Source: Mesodorylaimus sp. YZB2_4
Lineage: Eukaryota; Nematoda; Enoplea; Dorylaimida; Dorylaimidae
DNA length: 64,000 nucleotides
Reading direction: 5' to 3'
Assembly: GCA_030248295.1 (NCBI GenBank)
Contig: JASANH010001553.1
Location: forward strand, 1 to 64,000
Translations under genes and position numbers: made by a program
The notes under the pieces: generated by a model
Seen by the model: the letters and a program-made list of their open reading frames with translations, nothing else
Told to the model about the DNA's origin: nothing
The model's database searches: none
Shown: positions 10,288-23,249 of the stretch, piece after piece
Layout of the letters: every line of letters starts with the position of its first letter
Numbering within the stretch: position 1 is the first letter of the stretch

Positions 10288-13200
10288 ATGGCGGGGCCAT
10301 CTTCAGGCAATGATTCTCAAATATTGAAAACTTTCGCGCCGAAAACTCCAGAAAAGAAGGTTCGTATGTATTTTGTGTGTTCTGTTATTGTAGCCATGTA
10401 TCTGTATTATTTCACATGATGAATCGTGCAGGGGTACTAAACTCGTCGCGTGTGGGCGAGAAAAAGTTGAGCATCGTCTTTGGCGGGCTTGCTTTTTGGA
10501 AAAACAGCACTCGCTGAAACTAAAGTTTCAGCTTTTAAATTCATCCAAACTAAACTTTGGGCTTTTAATATAATTTGTTCGCCATAGGTTAACGGAAATC
10601 GTGACTCGACTTCTGGACTGAACGTTCGAAAGAGTTCAGAAAAGAAAAAATCGAAAGCTGGTCCTTTGATTGTATCAGGTAACACACTGAATGCCAGGTT
10701 CAAGTTGTCAGCTTAATTTTTTTTATTTTTAGACTCGTCGGATGAGGAGGATCCGATGCCGTCGTCCTTCTTACGAAGATCGCCTCGAAGCAAAAAGGTA
10801 TTTTTTCAATTTGAAGCATTAGGCGTGACGAAATGCAAGCGATTTTTTCAGGCCGACGTCAAGACCAGTGTGAAAGCAGGCCCTTCGAAAGATCACGGTC
10901 CTAAAAAAAGGAAAGCCACCGAACCGATTTATTTGTCAGGTAAGACGAGTTGTCTTTTTTGAAAAACTGAAAGCAAATTCATTATTTTTAGACGAATCGG
11001 ATGCGGATGGTCCTGTACCATGCGTCATAGCGAAAAAATCCGCGAAAGTGGACAAAGCGGCTCAGAAAGATGATGTAAAGAAACGTTCGAAAAAAACAGA
11101 CGTCAAAGATGGCAAAGCACCAACGAAAAAAGAATCGAAAAGTCAAAAAGAAAAGAAATCAAAAGCAGCTATTGAGAAGACAGCTGGTCGTCTTATATTG
11201 TCAGGTAATTTTCTAAGTCCCTTCAATATTCTTTTTTCAAGTTGCTCTTTTCTAGACTTATCCGAACCGGAAGATTTAGATCCACTAACTTTGGTCAAAA
11301 ATCCAAATTTTCGATCATCGATTATCGTATCACCAACAAAGGAACTGGAAAAAACCAACGGAAAACCTGGAAGACGTCTTAGCAAAAGCCCACCGAAGCC
11401 GATAGCCCTTGAAAAGACATCAAAGACGAAACACCCTGAAAAAAATATTCCCGCCGCGACAACTACAGAAAAACCATCTGTGTCTATTGCCAAGAAGGAG
11501 ACGTTCGGTTTGAGCAAACGGCCGAGGACGTCGAATGAAGAAGAAAAACAAACAAAAACAGTAACTTATTTGGGCATTACAAAACCAGCCGTGGATTTGG
11601 CCGTCGATAAGAAATTTATGGATGAGTTGGCCAAAGCTCATGTTGATGTGGTAAGAATTTTATAGTTTTACTGATTGGGATAGGGCAGTCTGAGAAATCC
11701 TATCAAAATTTTCAGCGTACTCCGTCGACTCATGAAACGCCAAAGAAAACGAACGGTGTATCAACGGTGCCTTCTCCAGCACGTACACGATCAGCAACAA
11801 AACCACTCGGCGATGATCTTTTCATGGAAGTTATTCCGACTCCAAAAGTGAGAATGCGATTTTTTGCCTTTTTATCGTTAATGCAATTTGTGCTTTTGAG
11901 AATCTGACCTCGGTGCAAGCTCAAAAAAAGACGCCAGTCAAAACTATTTCCCGATCACCAATCGTTAAAAAAACGAAATTACCCACCGATGAAGTAGCGG
12001 CATCGACTTCGGCCGTGGCGAGGACATCGATGCCATCACAAAGTGCGTTGTGCGTGCCTTGGGTGGAGAAATATAGGCCGACCAGTACGAAACAAATTCT
12101 CGGACAGCAAGGGGACAAAAGTTGTATGAAAAAACTGTCAAATTGGTTACGCGATTGGCCGAAATGGCATTTGACGGGTGAAAAGCAAAAGCGTGAGTAA
12201 ATTTGTGAAACTTAATACAAACCATTTTACAAGACTCTTGCAAACTCAAAATTTGAATTTCCCGCTGTCTGCTTATAACAGTTTTGCATCCTGTAGATGA
12301 AAAGTACCGTACTCTAAAGGCTGCTTGTAGAACTCGTTTTGAGTTTTGTTATTGAAATGAAAACGATGAATTAAAGTCATAAAATCCAAAGCAACTTCGT
12401 ACAATTTAACGCGCGCACAGCTTTGAGAGTAAACCTGTCATAAGAGGCGCTCAGCGGGAAATTCAAATCTTGCGTTGTACGAAACCTGGAAAATAGTCAA
12501 TATGTAGGTTTATTTTTAGGTTTTGCAAAAGGAGCTGCGGATGACGGGTCGATTTACAAAGCGGCATTATTGTCTGGTCCACCGGGTATCGGCAAGACGA
12601 CGACGGCTGGAGTGGTTTGCCAGGTTGGCCTAGTTTATTTGATTGTCTTTTGCGAAGTACAACTCTTTTTTTAGGAATTGGGCTTGAATTTTCTCGAATT
12701 GAACGCTTCGGATGCGAGAAATAAGAAAAGTTTAGAACAGACTGTTTCGGAATGTTTGTCTAGCCACTCGATGATGGAGTATGGAAAAGGTATGTGATGC
12801 CAAATGGGTCCCTAAGAAGCCGTAGACTGAGAACACAAGCCCTTCTTTGTCTGTTTTTTTTGTTTTTCTCCTGATTTTAATGTTTTTAGCCCTTGAAGAG
12901 CAGAGGCAGATTTTGAACAGTGACTTTTGTTCTTGTTTAGGCGCCGTCAGAGGCCTTTCGAAGAAAGAAGTACGAAATGTGCTAATTATGGACGAAGTAG
13001 ATGGGATGAGCGGGAATGAAGATCGAGCTGGTATTTCGGAGTTGATCACTTTGATTAAATCGACACGAATCCCGATTATTTGTATTTGCAATGATCGATA
13101 TAATCAGAAAATACGCAGTTTATCAAATCATTGTTACGATTTACGTTTTCATCGACCCCAACTGCCTCAGCTCCGTGTAAGTGATTTGAGGGATTTAGTT

Positions 13201-15030
13201 TTGGTGGTTTTGTTTGATTGGTTTTTTGTTTCAGAGTGCTATTATGTCGATATTGTTCAAAGAGAAAGTGAAACTGCCTGCGATGATGGTCGATCAGATA
13301 ATCGAGAGTTCTGGTCGAGACATGCGTCAAGTGTTGAACCATTTGAATTTCTTGTCAGCGACGGGTCAAGGGTTAAATAGTATGGAAGATGCAAAGAATG
13401 CTGTACTGAAAAGTACAAATTCGAAGAAGGACGAAAATGTGGTAAGCGGTTTGTTAGTTTGGTGGAGATTGAAATTGAGTCTAGGCTGGCAGGTCTTATC
13501 AGTTTGCCTCCTACCCCTAAGATGGTGGGTCAAAAGAGAACTAGTGGGTATGAATTATTTAAAAAAAGGCTTCTACTGCAGGCGCTTTTATTTGAATAAT
13601 GTTAGTGGCAGAATTTTGAAAAACATTTAAAACTTGATCTAAATGGTGGGAAATTAAAAATTCTCACTCATCGTTCTGACCTCTGCCATATAAAACATAA
13701 AATGAGACTTTGTCGGCAGACTTAGGGTTGGGCATGGAGTGTAGGCTGGCTCAAGTTGATTTTATTCGCAGAACGTATTCGAAGCTGTACGAAAACTATT
13801 TTCGGCGAGCGAGGAAAATCAAATGACCATAAACGAACGGGCGGAATTGTTCTTTAGCGATTATGATCTGGTGCCCTTATTTGTGCAAGAAAACTATTTA
13901 AATGTGGAACCGGCCAGAGCGAGGTAAGGACCAAGAGGATTCTTAGAGTGACGCCAGGGAGCACCTACTGGGCGCAAGGAAGGTGCTGCAAATAGTTTTT
14001 GGCACCCATGCATATTTTATGCCCCGATATCAATACGTAACTGAGAAATGAAAGTTTTCTTTTTTAGAACAAAAATGGATTATTTAGAGACGATTAGCCA
14101 ATCGGCGGATCTGTTATCGATCAGTGACACAATCGATCGTCAAATTCGGACTGATCAGAATTGGACTTTGTTAAATCAAAAAGTGGGTGGTGTGGTCTGG
14201 TCTGAATTGAATGCGGGCGAATAAAAATTTTGTGGGTTTTTTCTAGGCCATGTTTTCGACGGTGATCCCGTGCGAATTGATGAAAGGTCGAATGCATGGG
14301 CAGATCAGTTTTCCGTCCTGGTTTGGACGATATTCGAAGCAGAATAAAATGAAACGATTGGCTCAACAATTGCATTTGCATACGGCCTGCAAGTAAGTGG
14401 GGGTAATGATGTTTGGAAGGAGCAGTAGTTTAGTTAGCTGTGATGAAAATTTTTGAGTCTGAAGATAAAATTGTGTTGAGATCAGACTCCTTGCCTGAGA
14501 GGAGTGGTTATGGAAAAAGGGTAGGAGATAGAGGATGGTGATGAGTAAGTTACCGTGGGCTCATTGTAGGGTTTCCGCCAGTGGCACGACGTGGGCGATG
14601 GACTACGCCCCAGCATTGCGTCAACGCACGACCGAGCCGTTGCTTAGACCGACAGCAATGACTGATGGCGGGGTCAGCAGGGTCCTGCAGACGATGGACG
14701 CCTACGATTTGACAATGGAAGATCGGGAATCGATTTTGGAGTTGACGAAATGGCCAGACATGCCTGATGCTGTTGGGGAGATACAGAGCAAGGTATGCTG
14801 TGGATATGATGTTGCAGATGTGGGACCCATGTGTGCTGTTTTAGGTGAAAGCGGCTTTGACCCGAGCTTATAATAAGCACGAGCACAAGTTGCCCTATGC
14901 TGTGGCGGTGACGGCGACTGGCGGTAAGAAGGGGCGGAAGCAGGCGGTGGTGGATGAGGAAGAGGGAAGCGATGGTGCGGATGAAGAAGGTACTCCTAAG
15001 GAGGATATCACTATCGATGACTTTGCGTGA
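10288..15030 (+). CDS. RFC1: Replication factor C large subunit (RFC1), 17 exons
   Basis: RFC1 is the large subunit of the RFC clamp loader, which opens PCNA onto primed DNA in replication and repair. Exons: 10288-10359, 10588-10678, 10733-10797, 10852-10939, 10992-11204, 11256-11650, 11716-11847, 11901-12192, 12520-12623, 12675-12789, 12941-13176, 13235-13441, 13772-13923, 14068-14182, 14247-14392, 14570-14792, 14845-15030. All phases join, giving 943 aa. The first ~390 residues are Lys/Ser/Thr-rich and look disordered. Then come WVEKYRPTS..ILGQQGDKS, Walker A SGPPGIGKT (residues 468-476), Walker B LIMDEVDG (537-544), ICNDRYNQKIRSL (sensor 1), the RFC1 C-terminal domain (PLFVQENY; FPSWFGRYS) and an acidic-basic tail. 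No BRCT domain is visible between the N-terminus and the AAA+ module. The exon 8 acceptor (11900) is the least certain boundary. Confidence 0.93.
12225..12508. mobile_element. MITE (AAATTTGAATTTCCCGCTG family) inside RFC1 intron 8
   Basis: The left end carries CTCAAAATTTGAATTTCCCGC near 12247. The right end carries the inverted counterpart GCGGGAAATTCAAATCTTGC near 12454, extending to TACGAAACCTGG. The element fills most of the 327-bp intron 12193-12519. There is no coding capacity. The same termini occur at 29790, 33745, 36455, 36680 and 41995. Confidence 0.7.
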
Positions 15031-15228
15031 AGACGGTGGGCAAAATTGTATTCTTTTATGTGGTCTAAAATGTAATTTGGGGCTCTTAATGAATTTTGAT
15101 TGTCAATGGCTTGACTACAAGCAGAATGAGGTAGGGGGCATGCTGGACTTGTATGTCAGACCAATGAGAGATGAGACGCTAGTTTATGAGAGCATCAACA
15201 AATTTACATGTCGAAACACGGTCGAACT

Positions 15229-18200
15229 CTAGAACTTGGTTGGCAAGGGCTCAACGAGGGCAGGCTTTATATCAGACGCTCCAGCCTGCTCCTTGGCTGG
15301 GTGCAGTAGCAGCTTCTCTAATCCGATGATCGGAGCTTCGAGGGCGCAGCTGACGAAGAAGGATGCGAACATGGTGACGACCACGATGCTGATCCACTTG
15401 CAAATCTGAAACAGGTGGGTGGTGGGGTGTTGTAGGGGGGAGGCCAGGGGGCAGTTACCCAGTTGAAGTGGGTGTCCCAGTGAAGTGGGAACTCGTTCGA
15501 TGCCACCACGGCCCCGATGACGGTGTAGTGCAGAAGGTAGGTGCAGTAGCTGAGCCGACTCAGCGGCAGCCAGCCACGCCACGAGAGCAGTTCGTTGATG
15601 GGCCCTACAGAGATGTGATGAGTAGGGTCCTCGGGGGACGGGGGCGGGCTTACCTCCCCGACCAGTCAGACAGGCGAACATGAGCCAGCAGATGCACAGG
15701 CTCCAGACGGGTCGTGTCACAGCACCGTACAAGGCTCGCACCCCGACTGGCAGTTGGTTGCCCTTGACGTAGTCTGTCAGACCGTAGATTATGGCCAGGG
15801 CCACAGCGAAGGCAAGCGCCCATGCGACGAGTGCTGTGAGCTAAAAGGGGGTCGTGGTCATGGATGGTCAGCATGCTGTGCTAACCCCACAGTACTGCCC
15901 TGAGTTGTGTGCTCCAGTGGCCTACCTTATGCAGTTGTTTTTTGTGCAGTCCCTTCTTCCATGCGTACCCGAACAGCAGCCCGATGAGGTAAGTGGGGAA
16001 GCGAGTCCATGGAGGCATGTACACCAGACGCATGAAGTCATTGACTAAGTCGGCATGGTTTTGGGAACTGAAATATGCGGGGCACTCGACTGAGGGATCC
16101 ATACTTCATCATGCAGACTGTTCTTACTGGTCTTTTAGCGCGCCAGCTATCGGAATAGGTGGAAAATCATAGACTGCAATCGTCGCTGCTGTGGCGCCCA
16201 TTGATGCCAAGATGAGAGCGGCTGAGAGAAGGAAGCCAGCTGCTGGGGAGCTGGAACGAATGACTGTGTAGAGGATATCTACTTGCTTGTTGTGGCCTCC
16301 GTGATTCCAGCATTTCCAGCCAATTAGACTGGCCGGATCTCAGCGGGAAGTGCACACTAAATGTGATTATGAGCCCTCATACCCGTTTCTGACAGGCTAC
16401 ACTTCACAGGCCAACGATCCCGCCACATAGTGCACATGCAAACAGGGCTTACTATAAGAGTAGGAGTAAGATGACAGGCGCGAGTGCATAGAACTGCATG
16501 TCGTTGGGCAGGTACCAGGCGGGCCCGTAGCACTGGTCAGTGGGGTAGACGAGATTGTTGACGTAGAGCAGGTTGGTCCACCATGTCTTCGAGCAGTCGC
16601 GTCCTATCGCTGAGCTCAGATCGAATTGGTGCGGTCCTTTCACAAAATAATGTGACAAGGTCGCATTCGTGCCAATTATTAGCATAAACACTGGCGTCAG
16701 TCTAAATCAAAGAAAATTGATTCAAACTGCTTCTGCCCGATATGATCAGCGCACTTGGACCTCATCTGCGCGCCGTCCTAGGTCCAACTCCGCTGCTACG
16801 AGAATCGCGATAAGAGTACATGCAGTAGTTAATTCATGTATTGTTGACGTGATATGAATATGATTTCGATATTTCTGTCAATAAAATATGGATATGGATA
16901 TGGCATTTCGGGATAAGACCAGGGTCATTACTTCTCCAACGTTTAGTCCTGCCGTGCGTAGGGTGGTAATTTGAATTTTTTCCGGGTCTCCTGCGCCTCA
17001 TGGATTTTTCGCTTTCTTCAGGGCTTTTCCGAGTGATTAGCCATTGCTCCGCTATTATAGAAGCCCGTGAAGGTCGCTGGGCATGTTGTTGGGCCAGCAT
17101 CACATTGCCGGCGAAAAGCCCGAGCTGTGCGGTATCTTTCAGATAAAAATTCCAAGACAGGACCAAAGAGAAGATAAAAGATTGTTTGCTCTATGAGTTA
17201 GACCAATAGAACAGTCTGTGTCCTGTATGTGTGGACGCTGGTCACTATCGGGCCCGCGGGTCAACACATCGGTCTGCCACATGTACCCAACATACCGATC
17301 AAACACACCAATCTTTGTAAAATGCAAATACAGTCGATTCCCCTTAATTGCAAATCGGATAATCGCATAAATCGCTTTATTGCATAAAATTTTTAAGTCC
17401 CGATTCTTTTCCTATACCCGCTATGTAAAAATCTTCGCATAAATCGGATAAGCGCATAGCCTTTAACAGAACGACGCATATGCTACATATGCATTCTGCC
17501 GTCGGATAATTGCATAGCGCCATCGGATATTCGAATAACGAGCTCCTCAGTTTCCCACGGTTCCACTCTTAGATTAGATTAGATTAGATCTTCATATGAG
17601 GTTGAGCAGGACGTTTTGAACGCAGGAACAGGCTGCCTTGAAACTACGATCACAGATTAACTTGCAAAAGATCACTAAATAGGTGTTCATACATGCCGCT
17701 GCTTATTTGGAGTTTTGTTTGATATCTTATGCGATTAAAGTAGAGGTCATTAAGAGTTTTTGCGAGAATACTGAATTTAGCATAATGTGCTTGAGCAAAC
17801 CAAGCTAGCTTGCCTCGCTTGATCGAATAACTCATCCATATATGCATATTATGCAAATATCCGATGTTTCGGATGAAGGAATAAACCGGTTAATTGCATA
17901 TAAAATTTTGGTCCGGAGGCTGTGCAATTAAGCGGAGTTGAGTGTACCTCAGATCTAAAATCAATATTTATCTATATCTTTTGAGAGATATAGATTTGGA
18001 TACTCATATCCATATCCATAGAGTTCTGTATACTGTAGATGGCACGAGTAAAGACTGCACGATTTAGGATGATTAGATGCACTTACCTGATATAACGATG
18101 CAAATAATATGCAATCCAAGTATTTTTTGATTTGACAAATTTGGAACCAGATTTCTCCTCTTCTTTAAAAAATAAATACGCGACTAAAAATCCGCTAAAA

Positions 18201-21200
18201 AAGGAGACAGATTTCAGATTTTTAATCTTTGTGCTCATCACAGCAAATCTTGCGAGCCTGGCGCCCCTAAAAAATTTTGCAATGCCAGTATACCTCATTG
18301 TGAAAAATGTATCCACAGAAAAGGTCGCGTTATTAATTACTTCGACTGACCAATCGTTTCTCAATTCGTATGCGTCGACCAAATTATCTAAAATTGATGT
18401 GTTTTACATTTAGTGTGTCTTTTTCAAAAATATGAGTTACCTGCATATTGCAAACGCAAGTATGTATGGCCGAGTATAACCCAGAGCATACTTAGCACCC
18501 TCATGCCGTGCAAACACTCCAATTGGCCACTTCGTTTTGTCATGTCCAAAATCTTCTTTCCGTTTGTATACAACGAGAAACATAGCAAAAATTCTGTTGC
18601 GACTGCAACGAAATCAGTAAGATTTTCAATGATAAGGTAAGTGATTTAATAGAATAGTCGCTTACAATTTTTGCGGCGCTGGTTTTCCAAAGGAGACCCG
18701 TATAATTGCTCTTGAACATAATCGACAATTGTCGCTAGGATTACTGTAGCCCCGATTACAGACAATAAGGCACTAATAATAAAACACACAGCTTCAATTT
18801 CTTGTTGGCCCTGTTTTTGATACCCCTTACTCACATCATTATAATTGCGCCTGTGCTGAATTGTTCTTCTTCGATACAAAAAACGTTGCAGGCCATGGCT
18901 CGGAGTTTATCTGTAAATAAACATCGATGTGCCTGTCAGTGACGGGCCCAGTTAGTGATTGAAGGAATATGTAAACTTTTCACACAGCATTCCTTGCTTG
19001 CTATTGACGTCAAGACAAGTTAACGCTGGCACCATCACCCTGGTAAACAAGATATTGGATCATCTCCCAAATTACATGCATGGTAGCCGATTTTTTAAAA
19101 TGATAATCTAAACCAGGATCGCGTTATCTACTTTAGTTCTGACGTAAATCAAAGCGTCGTTTGCGCATCGAAAAAATATTTACGTTCAGTTCGCTCAGTT
19201 CAGTTTGATTTCGTCTGGCCTTGTAAATGTTTGCATACAGGTGAATTATAAATAGGAAGTTTTTCTATGGACGAGTTCACTTTATATCAGCTGCTGATAA
19301 TAAAGCTTGCAAGGTCATGGGTGTGGCTTGAAACAAAATAGGCTTTTAATGCCAATAAATCTTCTCAAATTGCTGTCAAAGACTTTGACCTGTGGCTTGC
19401 TGAACTTAATGGAGAGAAGATTTTATGAAGTTTTTTTTGGTGTTTGCGAAAACACTATTTTTAATGCAACAGGCTTATTGTCAGTGCAACTGGTGGTGAG
19501 CAAGTAGCGGTCTAGAGTGTGCAGCGCAGGTTGCGAAGCATAATTCAGCCGAGCAGGACTCTTGAAATGCAGTGGCCTACTGTACTGAGCGAGCAACGAA
19601 ATAAGAATCTGAGTCTGAGTCACTGCAGTATAATACAGTAGACGGGGTGGCAGTGTAGCGTTTGCACCCCGGGAGAGCCAACAAAGTTTTCCGACCTAGC
19701 CCGTAGTTGGAACATCATCCTGATGGGTGACGCTCACGGCTGCTAGCTCTGCAAATAATCGATTGCCACTCGAGATTCTACAAAATCTTTTAGTGCGGTA
19801 GGTACTGTACTGCACTGTCCATGCACCCCAACAGTACACCACCAAACGGCATAGCTACTAGGGTGTTCCGCCATCCTCCAGTGCAGCCTCGGTACATTTC
19901 TCCAGCTTGCGCTATCACGCTCGTTCCTGCAAGCTATTGCATTTTGTGCAAGCTATTTCAGCGTTTGCGGGCCCGTGCAGCCTCATCCTTCGACCACAAA
20001 AACTCACCATACTGCTGTACTAGAGCCAATGCATCCATTCTGTCGCATGTGCTCGGTATGCAAAGCCCCCATCGAATACTGGTTCCATATTGAGTCCAGT
20101 CGTCTGTCATTTCCGGGCAAGCACTGGCCCCATCGCCAAGCGCCTTGAGGGACATCATTGCATAGCAATATTTCCCTCGATACTTTCTGAAAAATACGTA
20201 ATGCGCTCGAGCATTTGCGAGGCTTGGTTTTTTTGGTTCAAAGCTAAATAGGCATTAAATGGAAAGCAAGTTTCTATCAAAATGCATACCCCCTAGTAAT
20301 ATTTCCTGGTGGCCTGTCCACGTTGATGCTGGTACATTCTCCATAACTGCCATGCCAATAATAGTTTAGCCGCAGGACGCCTGATGGCACTTTGCCGAAC
20401 GAATCAATTTCTAAAAATTGAAACGTATAATTTTATACTTTCTAGATTTTCTTCAAGATGTGATTTTGTATCATCCCAGCCCAAATAATTCTAGTTGCTG
20501 CGAAGTGTAGCTCGGCATACTCGTATCCGATTTTTTTCTTCTTTTTATCACAAGTCAATAATATCAGTTAAATCATGAAATCAGCTCAAAAAGTTACTCT
20601 TGACTTGCAACAATATACGAAAGAAGAAGTCAAAGAATTGCTGCAAAAGAGCATTACTAGGGGAGACTGGTAAAAATGGCAGAGTCCTGTACGCGCTGCT
20701 GAATGAGATATCGCATTCGCACGAGTGCAAAGAATCCATGGAAAATTATGTTTTGACTAGCATTGAGCTCCTTTTCAGCAGGCAGTCGTTATGCAAAAAA
20801 CACCTAGCTCAGTCAGTCTCGTCCTTTCTCCCTCGTAATCAGCTCTAGCGCACACAGCGCAGCCTCAGCTGTCTTCCTAAACTTGCCATTATGTATCCTA
20901 CTGTATATTATATCCTATCGCTGCAAAAACATGCTGCCAAACTGCGGTTCAGAATTGTTGCTCTCCAAAATAATACAGTCTTTTCCGCCGATCCAAATCG
21001 CATTTTTATAATGCCAAGAATTACAGTAACTGCCTGCATCGTCTTTGCTCTAGCCGCGCCTCAAAATTCATGAATTAGACCACGTAAGGTTTGGAAAACA
21101 GCTCGGATGGCATTGTGTTCTGTTTCGTAGACTGCGCTTGCTTTTAGTTTCCACAGGCCAGCGAAAGCATCGCTAGCAATCCACAAGAAAGGACTTTCTT

Positions 21201-21721
21201 GGATAAGAAAAAGTGGGTATGGCACACATTTTACACCACTGATTCAATTTAGAAAATTAGAAAAAATACTCACAAATAGCCTTAAAGACGCAAAAAGCGG
21301 AGAAATGGTTTTTGGGGTTGCTGTACTTACGCGTTTGAGTCCAAGCCACATTTTTTCTCGCCTGGCTATGAATCTTCTGGCATTCGCTGTCATTGGCTCG
21401 TGCACAGGCCTTTATAGCAGCAGATTCATCTTTGTACTTTTGTTTTGAATCGCGAAAAAACTGCACATCTTCCGCGCACGCACTCGACAAATTCAAGGCC
21501 CAAACTGGTTTAGGCTTTGGTATAGACGGGGAAAATAAATCGATTGTGCCAAATATCGGTAATAAATCTTTGAATGGCAAAATTATGTTATCAAATTGAG
21601 AACGAATGTTTTGAAAATCAGCCCATTTTTGTAATATTTCTGTCTCTCCATTTTTTCCTTTGACTAATAATTCAAATTGGAGTAAGAAAATCACAACGAG
21701 ATGCAGATTTCGGCTAATCAT
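15229..21721 (-). CDS. NRF-6-type acyltransferase-3 family membrane protein, copy A (intact, 14 exons)
   Basis: The family (nose-resistant-to-fluoxetine; acyltransferase 3) comprises multipass membrane proteins implicated in lipid or drug transport and acyl transfer. Minus-strand exons in order: 21331-21721, 20290-20410, 20008-20186, 18835-18910, 18666-18772, 18441-18602, 18294-18387, 18087-18194, 16453-16701, 16128-16250, 15926-16067, 15654-15840, 15459-15604, 15229-15405. All phases agree and give 753 aa. A signal peptide (MISRNLHLVVIFLLQFELLV) leads into the Cys-rich extracellular NRF domain (SSACAEDVQFFRDSKQKY; IRWGLCIPSTC). The acyltransferase-3 domain starts with LECLHGMRVLSMLWVILGHT (about 319-337; conserved His 337). 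It continues through SVDTFFTMSGFLVAYLFFK, CYGPAWYLPNDMQFYALAP, PPWTRFPTYLIGLLFGY and SRLSYCTYLLHYTVIG. Substrate unknown. Copy B lies about 4 kb upstream in the same orientation. Confidence 0.92.
17331..17944. mobile_element. pogo/Tigger-like MITE in intron 8 of acyltransferase copy A
   Basis: The left terminus is TA-CAGTCGATTCCCCTTAATTGCA. The right terminus, reversed, is TA-CACTCAACTCCGCTTAATTGCA. Both are bounded by TA, as in Tc1/mariner-pogo target duplications. CAGT-x-x-A-x-x-CCCC-TTAAT is the usual pogo/Tigger end. The interior is AT-rich with repeated CGGATAAxxGCATA units and a GATTA microsatellite (17571-17590). No transposase frame, so non-autonomous. Confidence 0.65.
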
Positions 21722-23249
21722 TGTAATCGTACGGATTTAAATAACGCAGCAAATAGTGATCCTACATCCGCTTAGGACTGACGTTTTGTCTTGGCGACAT
21801 CCGATATATAAGCCAGTCCCTTATCACTTGAGCAAATATGTAAGGATGGTCTGATCTTTTGTCAATGCCGCATGTACCGCGGTGGGCGCTGAAACGAGGG
21901 CGGGCTGACGAATGAAATGTGGTCTCATTTTTCCATCAAGTTTTTATCAATAAACACTTGTTTTCGATAAACGGATACTTTCTGTCGAAGGCAGGCGCAC
22001 ATTTCTTTTTCAAATTGACGCTACTGTGTGCGGCAAACTTTTATTGACGTCTAATGCGTCAAAAATTCAAAACGCTTAACAGAAAACGTTGAGTGCGCAG
22101 TTTTTATCGGAAGTTAGCACCCAACACTGACGTCGGGCCTGGTATGGAAACAGTGAGTGGACTGCCGTGGCTGCCTGATGCGCGTACACGCTGCGTCCAC
22201 GTGGCTTGTATGACTGACGGTGAAGCACGGCGCGAGGAGCAAACTTATCCTTGCATCATGAATATTTGATAGCGTCCAGGGCAAGGGCAATTGTTGAAAT
22301 GTCTTATCACGCACTGAGAATGAACTATAAAATTCTTCCAAATAGAAAGTCTCCCCTATTCGATCAAAAAAAAGATATATTTAAACTCCGTTTTCGAGAC
22401 CATTTTCGGCAGAAACTTTGTGCGTACAATATAAAAACCTTGCTAAAACTTGACATCACGCATGAATACTGATTTCAATACCCATTTACTTCGCTTTCTT
22501 ACACCCATCTGGCTGATAAATATATATGTAAAATGGCCTATAACAAAAAAGGCGCACCGAAAAAAGTGCATCCACGATAGATAGAGCGCAAGTGAATGCG
22601 ATTGTTTTTCGAAAGCAAGGACAAATCAAGAATTCGTTTTGGACCCTGATCGTTGTGGAGATTGGTGACCAGGCAGCGTCGTACTCATGCGGGTAATGGG
22701 GACTGGGGAAGCAGCAAGAATTCCTGTGCAAATGCGTTGAGCATCTTTCTGACGTGGAACTGACGATGAAGGATTTCAAGATATCGGCTTACATGGACTT
22801 TATTTTTTGTCTTCTATTGACGTGATTCGGCGCCTTGCCAAGTTAGAACAGGTGGTGACCATTCGAACTTGGTGGATTTAGGCTAACTTTTGCTGAACAC
22901 GGCTCACCAACCCTGTGCTGGATCCCAAACTTCAAGGCTTCAGCACCAAATTTAATGTTTGCTTAAAAACAATCCTTGTCCAATCTTTTATTGGAAATTA
23001 ATATCGCGAGACACCGCTTGTGGTTATCAAAAAGTACATCGAAGGGAATTTCGTTCGACCGCACGACTGTCTTCCGTAATTCACGACTCACGACCGGATC
23101 GGATAGGTTGAGAAAAATTTCCGTTTCAGATTGGGTCGAATAAGTGTAGAATCGGATCGATACTGTACTGTTTATTCCTCACGTATGCGCTAGTGGGAAG
23201 ATCGTGGGACACACTAGGAAATATAGCAAAAGCAGCTCAATCAAAGAAC
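21722..23249. other. Upstream region of acyltransferase copy A and spacer before the LINE
   Basis: Holds the presumed promoter of copy A. No gene with supportable features is seen. Short frames on both strands lack domains. A GGATCGGAT fragment near 23094-23105 belongs to the GATC-satellite type of sequence found elsewhere in the window. Confidence 0.35.

Noticed and set aside
11143-11641. Minus-strand frames over RFC1
   Set aside because: Phe/Ser-rich antisense of the Lys-rich RFC1 N-terminus.
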